This document shows, piece after piece, positions 32,061 through 39,139 of a DNA stretch of 39,139 nt. Origin of the DNA: Anaerolineaceae bacterium (GTDB lineage Bacteria; Chloroflexota; Anaerolineae; Aggregatilineales; Phototrophicaceae); the NCBI GenBank assembly GCA_016124855.1, contig WGMX01000073.1:1-39139 (forward strand), written 5' to 3'. The notes beneath the pieces are model-generated. The model had not been told where the DNA came from. It saw nothing but the letters and a program-made list of their open reading frames with translations, and made no database searches. The translations under genes and the position numbers were made by a program. Each line of letters starts with the position of its first letter. The first letter of the stretch is position 1.

Positions 32061-33116
32061 ATGACAACTCGCATTCAACGCCTTTTACCGTCCCATGATG
32101 ATCGTCAGTCATTCTTGATTGTGGTTGTGGTTACGATTATCTGGTGGGTTGTTTACGACCGTTTGCAAGCGGTGGCAGACTTCATCACATATCAAGTGCT
32201 GAGGCTGACTCCTGAAAGTCAAATCGGCAGTTCGTTAAACTTTTTCTTGTATGACGTCCCCAAAATCCTGATGCTGCTTTCAGGTATGATTTTTATCATC
32301 ACTACGCTGCGAAGCTTCATCACACCGGAACAAAGCCGCCGCTGGTTGGGTGGCAGGCGTGAAGGCATAGGCAATACATTAGCGGCATTGGTCGGTGTCA
32401 TCACCCCATTTTGTTCGTGTTCGGCTGTGCCCTTGTTCATCGGTTTTGTCGAGTCTGGTGTGCCGCTAGGCGTGACTTTATCTTTCCTTGTGGCAGCGCC
32501 GATGGTCAACGAAGTGGCGCTGGTGCTGCTGTTTGGCATGTTCGGCTGGCAAATCGCCGGTTTGTATCTGGTCTCGGGGCTAAGTGTCGCGATTGTGGCA
32601 GGCATCGTCATCGGACGGCTGAAGATGGAGCGGTATGTCGAGGAATTTGTCTATCAGATTAAGATCAAAAGCGGCGGATTATTGGCTGAAAGTCATCTGA
32701 GCTGGACGGAACGATTTGAACAGGCACTGGACAGCACCCGCGAAATTGTGGGTAAGGTGTGGTTGTATGTGGTCATTGGCATCGCCATCGGCGCTTTTAT
32801 TCATGGTTATGTGCCGGATGATTTTCTAGTGGAGATCATGGGTAAGCGGGCGTGGTGGTCTGTGCCTGTGGCGGTCATTCTGGGTGTGCCGTTGTATTCG
32901 AATGCGGCGGGGGTCATTCCGGTGGTCAGTGTGCTGTTGGAGAAGGGCGCGACACTCGGTACCGTACTGGCATTTATGATGTCGGTCGTGGCCCTGAGTT
33001 TACCTGAAATGGTCATCCTGCGGCGCGTACTGAAACCACGTCTGATTGCTTTGTATATCGGCGTGGTGGCGGTGGGCATTATTCTGATCGGTTATCTTTT
33101 TAACATGGTTCTCTAA
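32061..33116 (+). CDS. DUF318/ArsP-type permease
   Basis: 351 residues and about eight to ten transmembrane helices. The hallmark TPFCSCSAVPLFIGF with a conserved Cys pair lies in the first half, followed by VAAPMVNEVALVLLFG, and the second half repeats it as GVPLYSNAAGVIPV and SLPEMVILRR. Family members include ArsP, which exports trivalent organoarsenicals, but many are uncharacterised metal or thiol-related permeases. The operon with an ArsR sensor and CxxC protein supports metal or metalloid efflux. The substrate is inferred, not shown. AAGGA precedes the ATG; a strong terminator follows. Confidence 0.88.
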   Translation: MTTRIQRLLPSHDDRQSFLIVVVVTIIWWVVYDRLQAVADFITYQVLRLTPESQIGSSLNFFLYDVPKILMLLSGMIFIITTLRSFITPEQSRRWLGGRREGIGNTLAALVGVITPFCSCSAVPLFIGFVESGVPLGVTLSFLVAAPMVNEVALVLLFGMFGWQIAGLYLVSGLSVAIVAGIVIGRLKMERYVEEFVYQIKIKSGGLLAESHLSWTERFEQALDSTREIVGKVWLYVVIGIAIGAFIHGYVPDDFLVEIMGKRAWWSVPVAVILGVPLYSNAAGVIPVVSVLLEKGATLGTVLAFMMSVVALSLPEMVILRRVLKPRLIALYIGVVAVGIILIGYLFNMVL

Positions 33117-33163
33117 GTTGTAAGCGTTCGGGTTTCGCGAATTGTTGGTTTATTAACTGCGGT

Positions 33164-33197
33164 GGACGGCATCTACTTGAAATGCCGTCCTCATTTT
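33164..33197. terminator. Terminator of the arsR-permease operon
   Basis: GGACGGCAT (33164-33172) pairs exactly with ATGCCGTCC (33182-33190) over a nine-base loop and is followed by TCATTTT. It may also end the converging hydrolase gene. Confidence 0.75.
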
Positions 33198-33217
33198 GCT
33201 GGTCGCTGATGACCCAA

Positions 33218-34042
33218 TTACAGGTTTGAAAGAAAGCTGCGTATTGCCTTCATGTAAACATCCATCTGGTCGCGGTGGATGCAGTGACCGGCATCGGGAA
33301 TATGCACCACTTCAAGCTGCGGAATGATGGCTTTGAGTTTGGCTGCCCCATCAGCAGAAACAATCGCCCATTTGTCGACATCAGCGGTGATTAAGAGCGC
33401 AGGACACGTAATACGCGGTAAGACGGCTGCCCAATCGACACTGGTTGGGATATAAGGCTCAAATAATTCGACGATGTTGGGGTTAAGCCGCAGTTTCGAA
33501 TCCGCCCACGGGCCAAGTTCGGCATCCGACCATGTTGGAGTCTCGCTACGTTGTTTAGCGATTAATGCTTCACGGGTTTGCGTTTTTCGCAAGGCAAATT
33601 CCTCGCGCATCTTTGCCAACTGTTCGGGTGAGGTCGGTTTGGGAAGGCCACCGGCATACCACCACGCGGGCGGGTCTTCTAACAGGATGGCTCGCGGCAC
33701 ATCGGGATATAGACCAGCCAACGTCATGGCGGTCACAGCCCCCATTGAGTGTCCGAGGACGAGCGGCTTGTGCAGATCGAGCGCCTCAATGATGCCTTTT
33801 AAGTCGGCGGCCTGCTCAACCGGTGAATAACCGCGTTCCGGCGCTTCAGAAAAACCGTGTCCCCGCGCATCGGGCATGACGATGTCGTAATCGGATTCAA
33901 GGGCTTCTGCTACCGGATTCCAACACAAACCGTCATCACTAAAGCCGTGTACCAGCACCAGCGGCGGTTTGTCTCCTCCGGTGCGGGTATAGTGTAATCG
34001 CAGTCCATTGACCATAATATAATCTGATTGCCAGTTAGACAT
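33218..34042 (-). CDS. Alpha/beta hydrolase (intact triad)
   Basis: 274 residues from ATG at 34042, with GAGGAA six bases upstream; a GTG at 34048 is less likely. The alpha/beta hydrolase fold is shown by LVHGFSDDGLCW (oxyanion loop), PDARGHGFSE, nucleophile S99 in LGHSMGA, acid D221 in LITADVDKWAIV and H253 in AGHCIHRDQ. It probably hydrolyses an ester or C-C bond of an unidentified small substrate. It is cytosolic. It aligns without gaps through most of its length with the next gene, so the two are a recent tandem duplication on the same strand with 135 bases between them. Confidence 0.9.
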   Translation of the reverse strand: MSNWQSDYIMVNGLRLHYTRTGGDKPPLVLVHGFSDDGLCWNPVAEALESDYDIVMPDARGHGFSEAPERGYSPVEQAADLKGIIEALDLHKPLVLGHSMGAVTAMTLAGLYPDVPRAILLEDPPAWWYAGGLPKPTSPEQLAKMREEFALRKTQTREALIAKQRSETPTWSDAELGPWADSKLRLNPNIVELFEPYIPTSVDWAAVLPRITCPALLITADVDKWAIVSADGAAKLKAIIPQLEVVHIPDAGHCIHRDQMDVYMKAIRSFLSNL

Positions 34043-34177
34043 GTACACTTCCTCGATTCAATCGCTCAAAATTCGACCAAGAGACCCCAATAGTAACGTG
34101 TGAACGGTTTCGGCGGCTATTACAAAGATCAGGTTAAGTTAGGGATTAAACTCTCTGCCCCGTCACACCGCACACAT

Positions 34178-35008
34178 CTAATCCGTTAGGCTAGCCAGAA
34201 AAGCCTTCACGGCAGTCATATACTTGTGCATTTGTTCGCGGTGAACACTGTGGCCTGCGCCTCCAATATGGGCGACCTGAAGCTGCGGGATGAGCTTCTG
34301 AAGCGCGGATGCACCTTCATCCGAGATCAGCCCACCGAGCGACACATGGGCAGTCAGCAGCAGCGCAGGACACGTCACCTGTTGGCTCAACATCTTCCAA
34401 TCTAAGCTGGTTTGAATGGTCGGCTGAAACATTTGCAAAGCGGATGGGCTGAGGCGCAATTTTGAGTCTGCCCAATATCCTACTTCGGCATCTGACCATG
34501 TAGGCGATTCTTGATGTCGGCGGGCAATGAGTGCCTCTCTCGGCTGCGTTTTTAGAGCCATGAGTCCCTCGTGAGCTTGGATATATTCTTCGGGCGATTT
34601 GGCTAAGGGGAAACCGCCTTCATACCACCACGCGGGCGGGTCTTCTAAGAGAATGGCTTTTGGAATAACAGGATATGAACCGGCAAAGGCGAGGGTCATC
34701 AACGCGCCCATCGAATGTGCCAGCATGATGGGTTTATGTAACCCGAGCGTGGCAATGATGGCTTTCAAATCATTGACCATGTGCATCGGCGTGATGCGCC
34801 CTTCAGTCACTTCCGAAAGGCCGTGCCCACGCGCGTCAGGCATGATGATGTCATAATCCGCTTCGAGCGCCTCAGCGACTAGCGTCCAACAAGGGCCATC
34901 ATCGCTGAAGCCGTGTGCCATCAAGAGCGGTTGTTTATCACCACCGGTACGGGTGTAATGTAAGCGTGCCCCATTCACCGTAAGATACTCTGATTGCCAT
35001 GCGGGCAT
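34178..35008 (-). CDS. Alpha/beta hydrolase paralogue lacking the triad Asp
   Basis: 276 residues. It shares AWQSEYLTVNGARLHYTRTG, HGFSDDGPCW, PDARGHGLSE and LEDPPAWWYEGG with its neighbour. The nucleophile S99 (LAHSMGA) and H253 (AGHSVHREQ) are kept, but residue 221, Asp in the neighbour (TADVDK), is His here (TAHVSLGG) and no nearby Asp replaces it in the alignment. The acid could come from another strand (D230 in LISDEGA) or the protein may be weakly active or a binding protein. GAGGAA precedes ATG. It is probably transcribed first, ahead of the other copy. Confidence 0.88.
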   Translation of the reverse strand: MPAWQSEYLTVNGARLHYTRTGGDKQPLLMAHGFSDDGPCWTLVAEALEADYDIIMPDARGHGLSEVTEGRITPMHMVNDLKAIIATLGLHKPIMLAHSMGALMTLAFAGSYPVIPKAILLEDPPAWWYEGGFPLAKSPEEYIQAHEGLMALKTQPREALIARRHQESPTWSDAEVGYWADSKLRLSPSALQMFQPTIQTSLDWKMLSQQVTCPALLLTAHVSLGGLISDEGASALQKLIPQLQVAHIGGAGHSVHREQMHKYMTAVKAFLASLTD

Positions 35009-35147
35009 TTGCTGTTCCTCAATCCGATAACAGAAGGGTCAATCTAGTTTCTAGTATAGTAGGCCATAAACGGGTTCAGCAAAATTTGCGACAATCGCGA
35101 TTTCAATGCTTTAATGAGGGCAATACTTAATAGGTTCATGAAAACCC

Positions 35148-35684
35148 ATGTTTAAATTTTTGTTTTCGATATTGCTTAACGCCATCGGCATCGGCCTTTT
35201 GCTGGCGGTGATTATTGTGCCGGGGATGCCGCAGTTCAGAAACGATAAACGGGTCGATTCGCTCTTGGGAATAATCCTCTGTAATCAAGGTGAACAGCTC
35301 GTCCGGCAGGCAAGCAATAATCCAGCGTTAAGCACTGTTGGCATTACCATCACACCTTACTGCATCAGCCGAAGTGGACAAAGTCGCGATGTGACGACGC
35401 GCTGGCTGCTGATCGGGTTAGGCGGTTTCGGCTTTACGATGCTTTTCGGAGTTGTGCTGGATATTATGCTGCTGCTCAACGGCTTCCGGCGCGCAGTGAT
35501 GCACTTGTCGATCAAACGAAACAGGCTGCCGTCGTTTTCCACCACGCCCAGTATGCCCCCTTCGGATGATCTTGCGTTAAGCCTGAAAGATAAGCTCAAA
35601 CAGCTTGACGACGTTCATCTTTCCGGTTCGATTAGTGATGATGAATATCGCAAAATGCGGCAGGAAATACTCGATAAGACGTAA
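35148..35684 (+). CDS. Small membrane protein with C-terminal SHOCT domain (paralogue)
   Basis: 178 residues. The layout matches the protein at 30768: a first membrane helix (FLFSILLNAIGIGLLLAVII), a VPGMPQF motif, LLGIILCNQGEQLVR, an extracytoplasmic Cys (YCISR), a second helix (LLIGLGGFGFTMLFGVVLDI), a basic linker and a SHOCT tail, KDKLKQLDDVHLSGSISDDE followed by YRKMRQEIL. The two Cys may pair outside the membrane. The ribosome site is weak. Function is unknown. It is a single gene, separated from the dehydratase by 94 bases. Confidence 0.72.
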   Translation: MFKFLFSILLNAIGIGLLLAVIIVPGMPQFRNDKRVDSLLGIILCNQGEQLVRQASNNPALSTVGITITPYCISRSGQSRDVTTRWLLIGLGGFGFTMLFGVVLDIMLLLNGFRRAVMHLSIKRNRLPSFSTTPSMPPSDDLALSLKDKLKQLDDVHLSGSISDDEYRKMRQEILDKT

Positions 35685-35778
35685 CTTAAATAAATACTCT
35701 AAGGCCATTTGAATATACATCAGTTTGATAGTCTGCTGGCGGCTCACTATACTCCTTTTATTTTTAAGGAAAATAAAC

Positions 35779-36984
35779 ATGATCCCCATTACGATTCAAG
35801 ATGTTAAAGTGATTACGACCATGCCGTATGCCAACCAGCGGCTGGTGATTGTGAAGGTGATGACTTCCGAGCCGGGATTGTACGGTTTGGGCTGTGCCAC
35901 CTTTACCCAGCGTTTTCATGCGGTGGTCGCGGCGCTGGAACACCATGTCATTCCGTATGTCATCGGGCAGGATGTGCAGCGTATCGAGGACATCTGGAAT
36001 ATGTCGATGGTCAACAGTTATTGGCGCAATGGGCCGGTGCTCAACAATGCCATTTCGGGCATCGACCAAGCGCTGTGGGATATTAAAGGTAAGCTGGCGA
36101 ACATGCCGGTTTACCAACTGTTGGGCGGAAAATGTCGTGAGGCCGCCGCTGTTTATACCCATGCTGATGGCGCTGATTTGCACGAAATCCTCGACAATGT
36201 GCAGAAGTTCCAAGCGGAAGGTTACCGTTACATCCGCGTACAAAGTGGCGGTTATGGCGGCAAATATCTGGGTGATGTGCGACCGGAAGGCGCGGTCAAA
36301 GGGACGTATTACGATCCTAAAGCCTATATGCGCAGTGCGCTCAAAGCCTTAGAACATGTACGTTCCTCGGTGGGTGAAGAGGTCGAACTGCTGCATGACA
36401 TCCACGAACGCCTAACACCGATTGACGCGGTGGGCTTTGCCAAAATGGTCGAGCCGCTCAAACTATTTTTTCTTGAGGATGCCCTCGCGCCGGAAGACAT
36501 CGAATGGTTCACACAGATTCGCGCGCACTCAACCGTGCCGCTGGCAATGGGCGAGTTATTCAATAATCCGTTGGAATGGCGTTCGTTAGTGGAACGGCGG
36601 TTAATCGACTTCATTCGTATGCACGTCAGCCAGATGGGCGGCATCACACCGGCACGTAACGCTGCCATCTTCGCCCAAATTTACGGCGTGCGTACCGCGT
36701 GGCATGGGCCAGCCGACACCTCACCGGTTGGTCATGCCGCCAACTTACACTTGGATGTTTGGGCACCGAACTTCGGCATTCAAGAATGGTGCCGCTTCCC
36801 CGAATTCATGTACGAGCTTTTCCCCGGACTGCCTGAATGCCGCAATGGTTATCTGTATCCGAATGATAAGCCGGGTTTGGGCATCGACATTGATGAAAAA
36901 CTGGCGGCCAAATATCCATGCCAAGATGAAGTCCTGACATGGACGCAAACGCGGCTGCCCGACGGAAGTCCGGCACGTCCCTAA
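35779..36984 (+). CDS. RspA/ManD-type sugar-acid dehydratase (enolase superfamily)
   Basis: 401 residues from ATG at 35779, chosen because AGGA lies eight bases upstream and IPITIQDVKV is the family N-terminus; upstream codons are hydrophobic read-through. Metal ligands are Asp in LLHDIHERL, Glu in FFLEDALAPED and Glu in PLAMGELFNNP. HGPADTSPVGHAANLHLD holds the catalytic His of the mannonate dehydratase (ManD) and starvation-sensing RspA group, and LLGGKCREAAAVYTHADG is also typical. It dehydrates D-mannonate or a related acid sugar to a 2-keto-3-deoxy acid; many members are slow or promiscuous, so substrate is uncertain. A perfect terminator follows. Confidence 0.88.
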   Translation: MIPITIQDVKVITTMPYANQRLVIVKVMTSEPGLYGLGCATFTQRFHAVVAALEHHVIPYVIGQDVQRIEDIWNMSMVNSYWRNGPVLNNAISGIDQALWDIKGKLANMPVYQLLGGKCREAAAVYTHADGADLHEILDNVQKFQAEGYRYIRVQSGGYGGKYLGDVRPEGAVKGTYYDPKAYMRSALKALEHVRSSVGEEVELLHDIHERLTPIDAVGFAKMVEPLKLFFLEDALAPEDIEWFTQIRAHSTVPLAMGELFNNPLEWRSLVERRLIDFIRMHVSQMGGITPARNAAIFAQIYGVRTAWHGPADTSPVGHAANLHLDVWAPNFGIQEWCRFPEFMYELFPGLPECRNGYLYPNDKPGLGIDIDEKLAAKYPCQDEVLTWTQTRLPDGSPARP

Positions 36985-37007
36985 AAACGAAGAATTTCTC
37001 ATATTTG

Positions 37008-37045
37008 CCGTGCTTACCTAAGTAATGAATAAGTAAGCACGGTTT
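37008..37045 (+). terminator. Intrinsic terminator of the dehydratase gene
   Basis: CCGTGCTTAC (37008-37017) pairs exactly with GTAAGCACGG (37033-37042) over a 15-base loop, followed by TTT. Confidence 0.7.
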
Positions 37046-37211
37046 GAGCAACCTCTTGGCTGTAGAAAATACTTAGAAAGCGGTATAAAGAGTTTATGTT
37101 TCTGTGAATCATTACGAGAAAGCTTAAGATACAATCTCGTCGTGTTGTTCAAGCGTGTGTGAGTTTTCGGCATATGCCCGCTATGTAAGTGAGGCTTTTA
37201 GGCAAAACAGT

Positions 37212-39017
37212 ATGCTCGCGACGGAATTGTTGATGCAGTTGACACGAATATTTTTCGTGACACTGGCCGCGCTGACGACTTACGACTTTATCCGTCACCG
37301 TGATCGGGTCCGGCGGGATATTGCTCTGGTATTTGTTTCGCTGTCCAGCACCACCATTATTTCGGTCTTTTTGTCATTCACCGGCCTACAACTGCCGTGG
37401 CTGCTCAAGATCGGCCAAATCGGCATCATCAGCCAACCCTACCTGCTGCTGCGGTTGGTGGCTTATTTCCGCGCGGTTCCGCTGGCTGTGAGGCGTGCCG
37501 CATTTATCGGCTGGATTCTGTCGAGTTTGGTTATCATCTTTGTCGGAACACCCATTCCGCCACCTGTAACACTCCCCATCATCCTTTATTTCATTGTCAT
37601 CAACGGCTATTCGGTATTTGGTTTTGTGCGGAGTGCTTTTTCCAGCGAAGGCGTTGCCCGCCACCGTCTTCAATTTGCGGCGGCAGGTTCGGCTCTGCTG
37701 GTCATTTTATTTATTATTGCCGGTCTGCGAATCGCGCTTCCCACGTTCTGGCCTGACATCTCCGCTGCGGTACAAATCCTTGCCATGCTCACTGTCCTCA
37801 CCTATTACCTCGGTTTTGCACCACCGCGCTGGCTGCGGCAGGGATGGCAGTTCAACGAATTGCGCAATTATCTGCTGCAAGACATTTCGACGTTGGAAAG
37901 TCAAACGGCGTTAACCGTTATGGCAAGTTTGCGGAAAGCGGTCATGCACGCGGTTGGAACCGATATGGTGTTTGTGGCTTTGTGGGATCAAGACTCCAAA
38001 AAACTGGTATTGGAAGATATTCCACAAGCCGCCGCGTTAAAAGGGTTTAATTTAAATGATGGCATCATCAAAGAAGCGTGGCAGAAAACACGACCGACTG
38101 TTATTGATAATTTAGCGAAACTGAGCGAAAACGATGCTCAAATAATCCAGCTGCTTAAAGCCGAAATGCTGTTCATCGTTCCGATTGCAACAGATGAAGG
38201 GGCGGTTGGTGTGCTGCTGGTCTTTCTGGAATTTGGTTCCCTGTTTGTCGAGGATGATTTGAACCTGTTAGCGATTTTCGCACAACAAACCGCTATTCTC
38301 CTCGAAAACTACCGCGTACTGGAACAGCAGCGCAGTTATTCACAGGTCTTGGAACACACTGTGGAAATGCGTACCGAGGCGTTAAAGCGTTCTAACGATG
38401 AACTGCGTCAATTTGCTTATGTCGCCTCACACGACTTACAAGAACCGCTGCGGATGGTGGTCAGTTATTTGCAGTTGATTGAGGAACGCTACATTAGCCA
38501 ACTGGACAGCGGCGCGCATGAATTTTTCGCGTTCGCGACCGACGGAGCCAAGCGCATGAAAAGTCTGATCGAAGCGCTGCTGGCTTATTCCCGTGTGGAT
38601 ACCCAGTTACAAAACTTCACACCGGTCGATTTTCAGAAGGTGCTGAACGATGTCCGGTCAGTTTTAAGCGTGGCGATTAGCGAAAGCGGCGCAGCCATCA
38701 CCAGTGATCCGCTGCCAAACATCAACGCCAATGAAGCGATGATCGTCCAACTGTTTCAAAATCTCTTGAGTAACGCCATCAAATATCAGAAAGGCACGAA
38801 GCCGGAAATCCACATCAGTGCAGAGTATCAAAATAACGAATGGGTATTCTCGGTGAAGGACAACGGCATCGGCATTGAACCGCACAATCTAGAGCGGATA
38901 TTTGTTATTTTCCAGCGGCTTCATGCCCAGAATGAATATCCCGGCACAGGCATCGGCCTCGCCATTTCCAAGAAGGTGGTTGAACATCACGGCGGACGAA
39001 TCGAGAGTGTAAAATAG
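37212..39017 (+). CDS. GAF-containing membrane histidine kinase with a short C-terminus
   Basis: About 601 residues from ATG at 37212 (AGG nine bases upstream); a GTG at 37155 would add 19 residues. About seven transmembrane helices (1-210) precede a GAF domain (about 225-370, MVFVALWDQDSKKLVLED, then FIVPIATDEGAVGVLLVF), a short coiled coil, and HisKA with phospho-acceptor H407 in ASHDLQEPLRM. The ATPase domain shows N box LFQNLLSNAIKYQ, G1 VKDNGIGIE, F-like IFVIFQRLH and G2 GTGIGLAISKKVVEHHGGRI. It then stops at ESVK, whereas relatives run on for about 20 residues through WVES..GKGSTFYFTLP. The last strand is therefore missing. No response regulator lies within the window, and the signal is unknown. 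Confidence 0.88.
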   Translation: MLATELLMQLTRIFFVTLAALTTYDFIRHRDRVRRDIALVFVSLSSTTIISVFLSFTGLQLPWLLKIGQIGIISQPYLLLRLVAYFRAVPLAVRRAAFIGWILSSLVIIFVGTPIPPPVTLPIILYFIVINGYSVFGFVRSAFSSEGVARHRLQFAAAGSALLVILFIIAGLRIALPTFWPDISAAVQILAMLTVLTYYLGFAPPRWLRQGWQFNELRNYLLQDISTLESQTALTVMASLRKAVMHAVGTDMVFVALWDQDSKKLVLEDIPQAAALKGFNLNDGIIKEAWQKTRPTVIDNLAKLSENDAQIIQLLKAEMLFIVPIATDEGAVGVLLVFLEFGSLFVEDDLNLLAIFAQQTAILLENYRVLEQQRSYSQVLEHTVEMRTEALKRSNDELRQFAYVASHDLQEPLRMVVSYLQLIEERYISQLDSGAHEFFAFATDGAKRMKSLIEALLAYSRVDTQLQNFTPVDFQKVLNDVRSVLSVAISESGAAITSDPLPNINANEAMIVQLFQNLLSNAIKYQKGTKPEIHISAEYQNNEWVFSVKDNGIGIEPHNLERIFVIFQRLHAQNEYPGTGIGLAISKKVVEHHGGRIESVK

Positions 39018-39058
39018 ATTGTGTAAATGGAATGCCAGTATAGAGAGAGAATTCTCGT

Positions 39059-39064
39059 TATAAT
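39059..39064 (+). promoter_or_regulatory. Candidate -10 box for the last gene
   Basis: TATAAT lies 35 bases before the ATG at 39099, after a GAGAATTCTC palindrome (39047-39056). No clear -35. Confidence 0.4.
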
Positions 39065-39098
39065 ACGTCGCATTTGTGACGAAAGAAAGGTATTCCGA

Positions 39099-39139
39099 AT
39101 GAGTAGCAAAAACAAACAAGTAAAAGCAAATGTTCAAGA
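39099..39139 (+). CDS. Start of an unidentified gene (partial)
   Basis: ATG at 39099 with AAAGG about nine bases upstream opens SSKNKQVKANVQ and runs off the end of the window. Thirteen codons are too few to name a family. The upstream TATAAT supports a real start. Confidence 0.5.
   Translation, partial: MSSKNKQVKANVQ

Overview
The window reads like a stretch of chromosome from a member of the Chloroflexota, most likely Anaerolineae-like. This is an inference from gene content: proteins with tandem LPCW(W/F)G modules, PD40/WD40-type secreted proteins, small SHOCT membrane proteins, RNase Y, ATPase-less sugar ABC operons, and intergenic DNA full of small hairpin elements and heptad repeats. 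No rRNA, tRNA, CRISPR array, transposase or phage gene was recognised. Base composition is moderate. The TIR-protein region (about 7.0-10.0 kb), the LPCW/WD40 pair (22.5-25.4 kb) and the block at 28.3-30.5 kb look AT-richer than the housekeeping genes.

Layout. 0-7 kb: end of an unknown gene, a PD40 beta-propeller, a PhyH-type dioxygenase, rsmI, a secreted PPC-like protein, an MtaD/TrzA-type amidohydrolase and nhaA. 7-10 kb: a two-gene unit of a membrane-anchored TIR protein with SH3b and beta-sandwich modules, followed by a secreted protein that shares its beta-sandwich module. 10.2-11.4 kb: an MFS transporter. 11.5-17.8 kb: two diverged copies of a 440-480 bp non-coding repeat in opposite orientation flank an MBL-fold hydrolase and a sugar ABC operon (binding protein plus two permeases). 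A PIN-type toxin-antitoxin pair with its own -10 box and terminator is lodged inside that operon. 17.9-20.8 kb: a polytopic GT-C-like membrane protein fused to a C-terminal XRE helix-turn-helix, a stand-alone LexA DNA-binding domain, and a tiny zinc-ribbon-like protein. 20.9-22.4 kb: a divergent enolase with an RNA polymerase alpha-CTD-like tail. 22.5-25.4 kb: the LPCW-repeat protein and a WD40-like secreted protein.

25.9-28.1 kb: recX-rny operon. 28.3-30.5 kb: two unrecognised proteins, one behind a long inverted repeat containing a consensus -35. 30.8-33.1 kb: a SHOCT membrane protein, then an ArsR regulator / redox-active thioredoxin / ArsP-type permease operon with a clear palindromic operator and a terminator. 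33.2-35.0 kb: tandem paralogous alpha/beta hydrolases, the second lacking the catalytic Asp. 35.1-39.1 kb: a second SHOCT protein, a RspA/ManD-type sugar-acid dehydratase, a GAF histidine kinase ending just before the usual last strand of its ATPase domain, and the start of another gene.

The strongest candidates for something new are the TIR receptor with its co-operonic secreted partner, the enolase/alpha-CTD fusion with altered active-site residues, and the GT-C/XRE fusion next to a LexA-domain protein. The hairpin elements that occupy the same slot in two copies of the larger repeat suggest a mobile intergenic repeat ecology. All functions are inferred from sequence patterns recalled from known families; no search was run.
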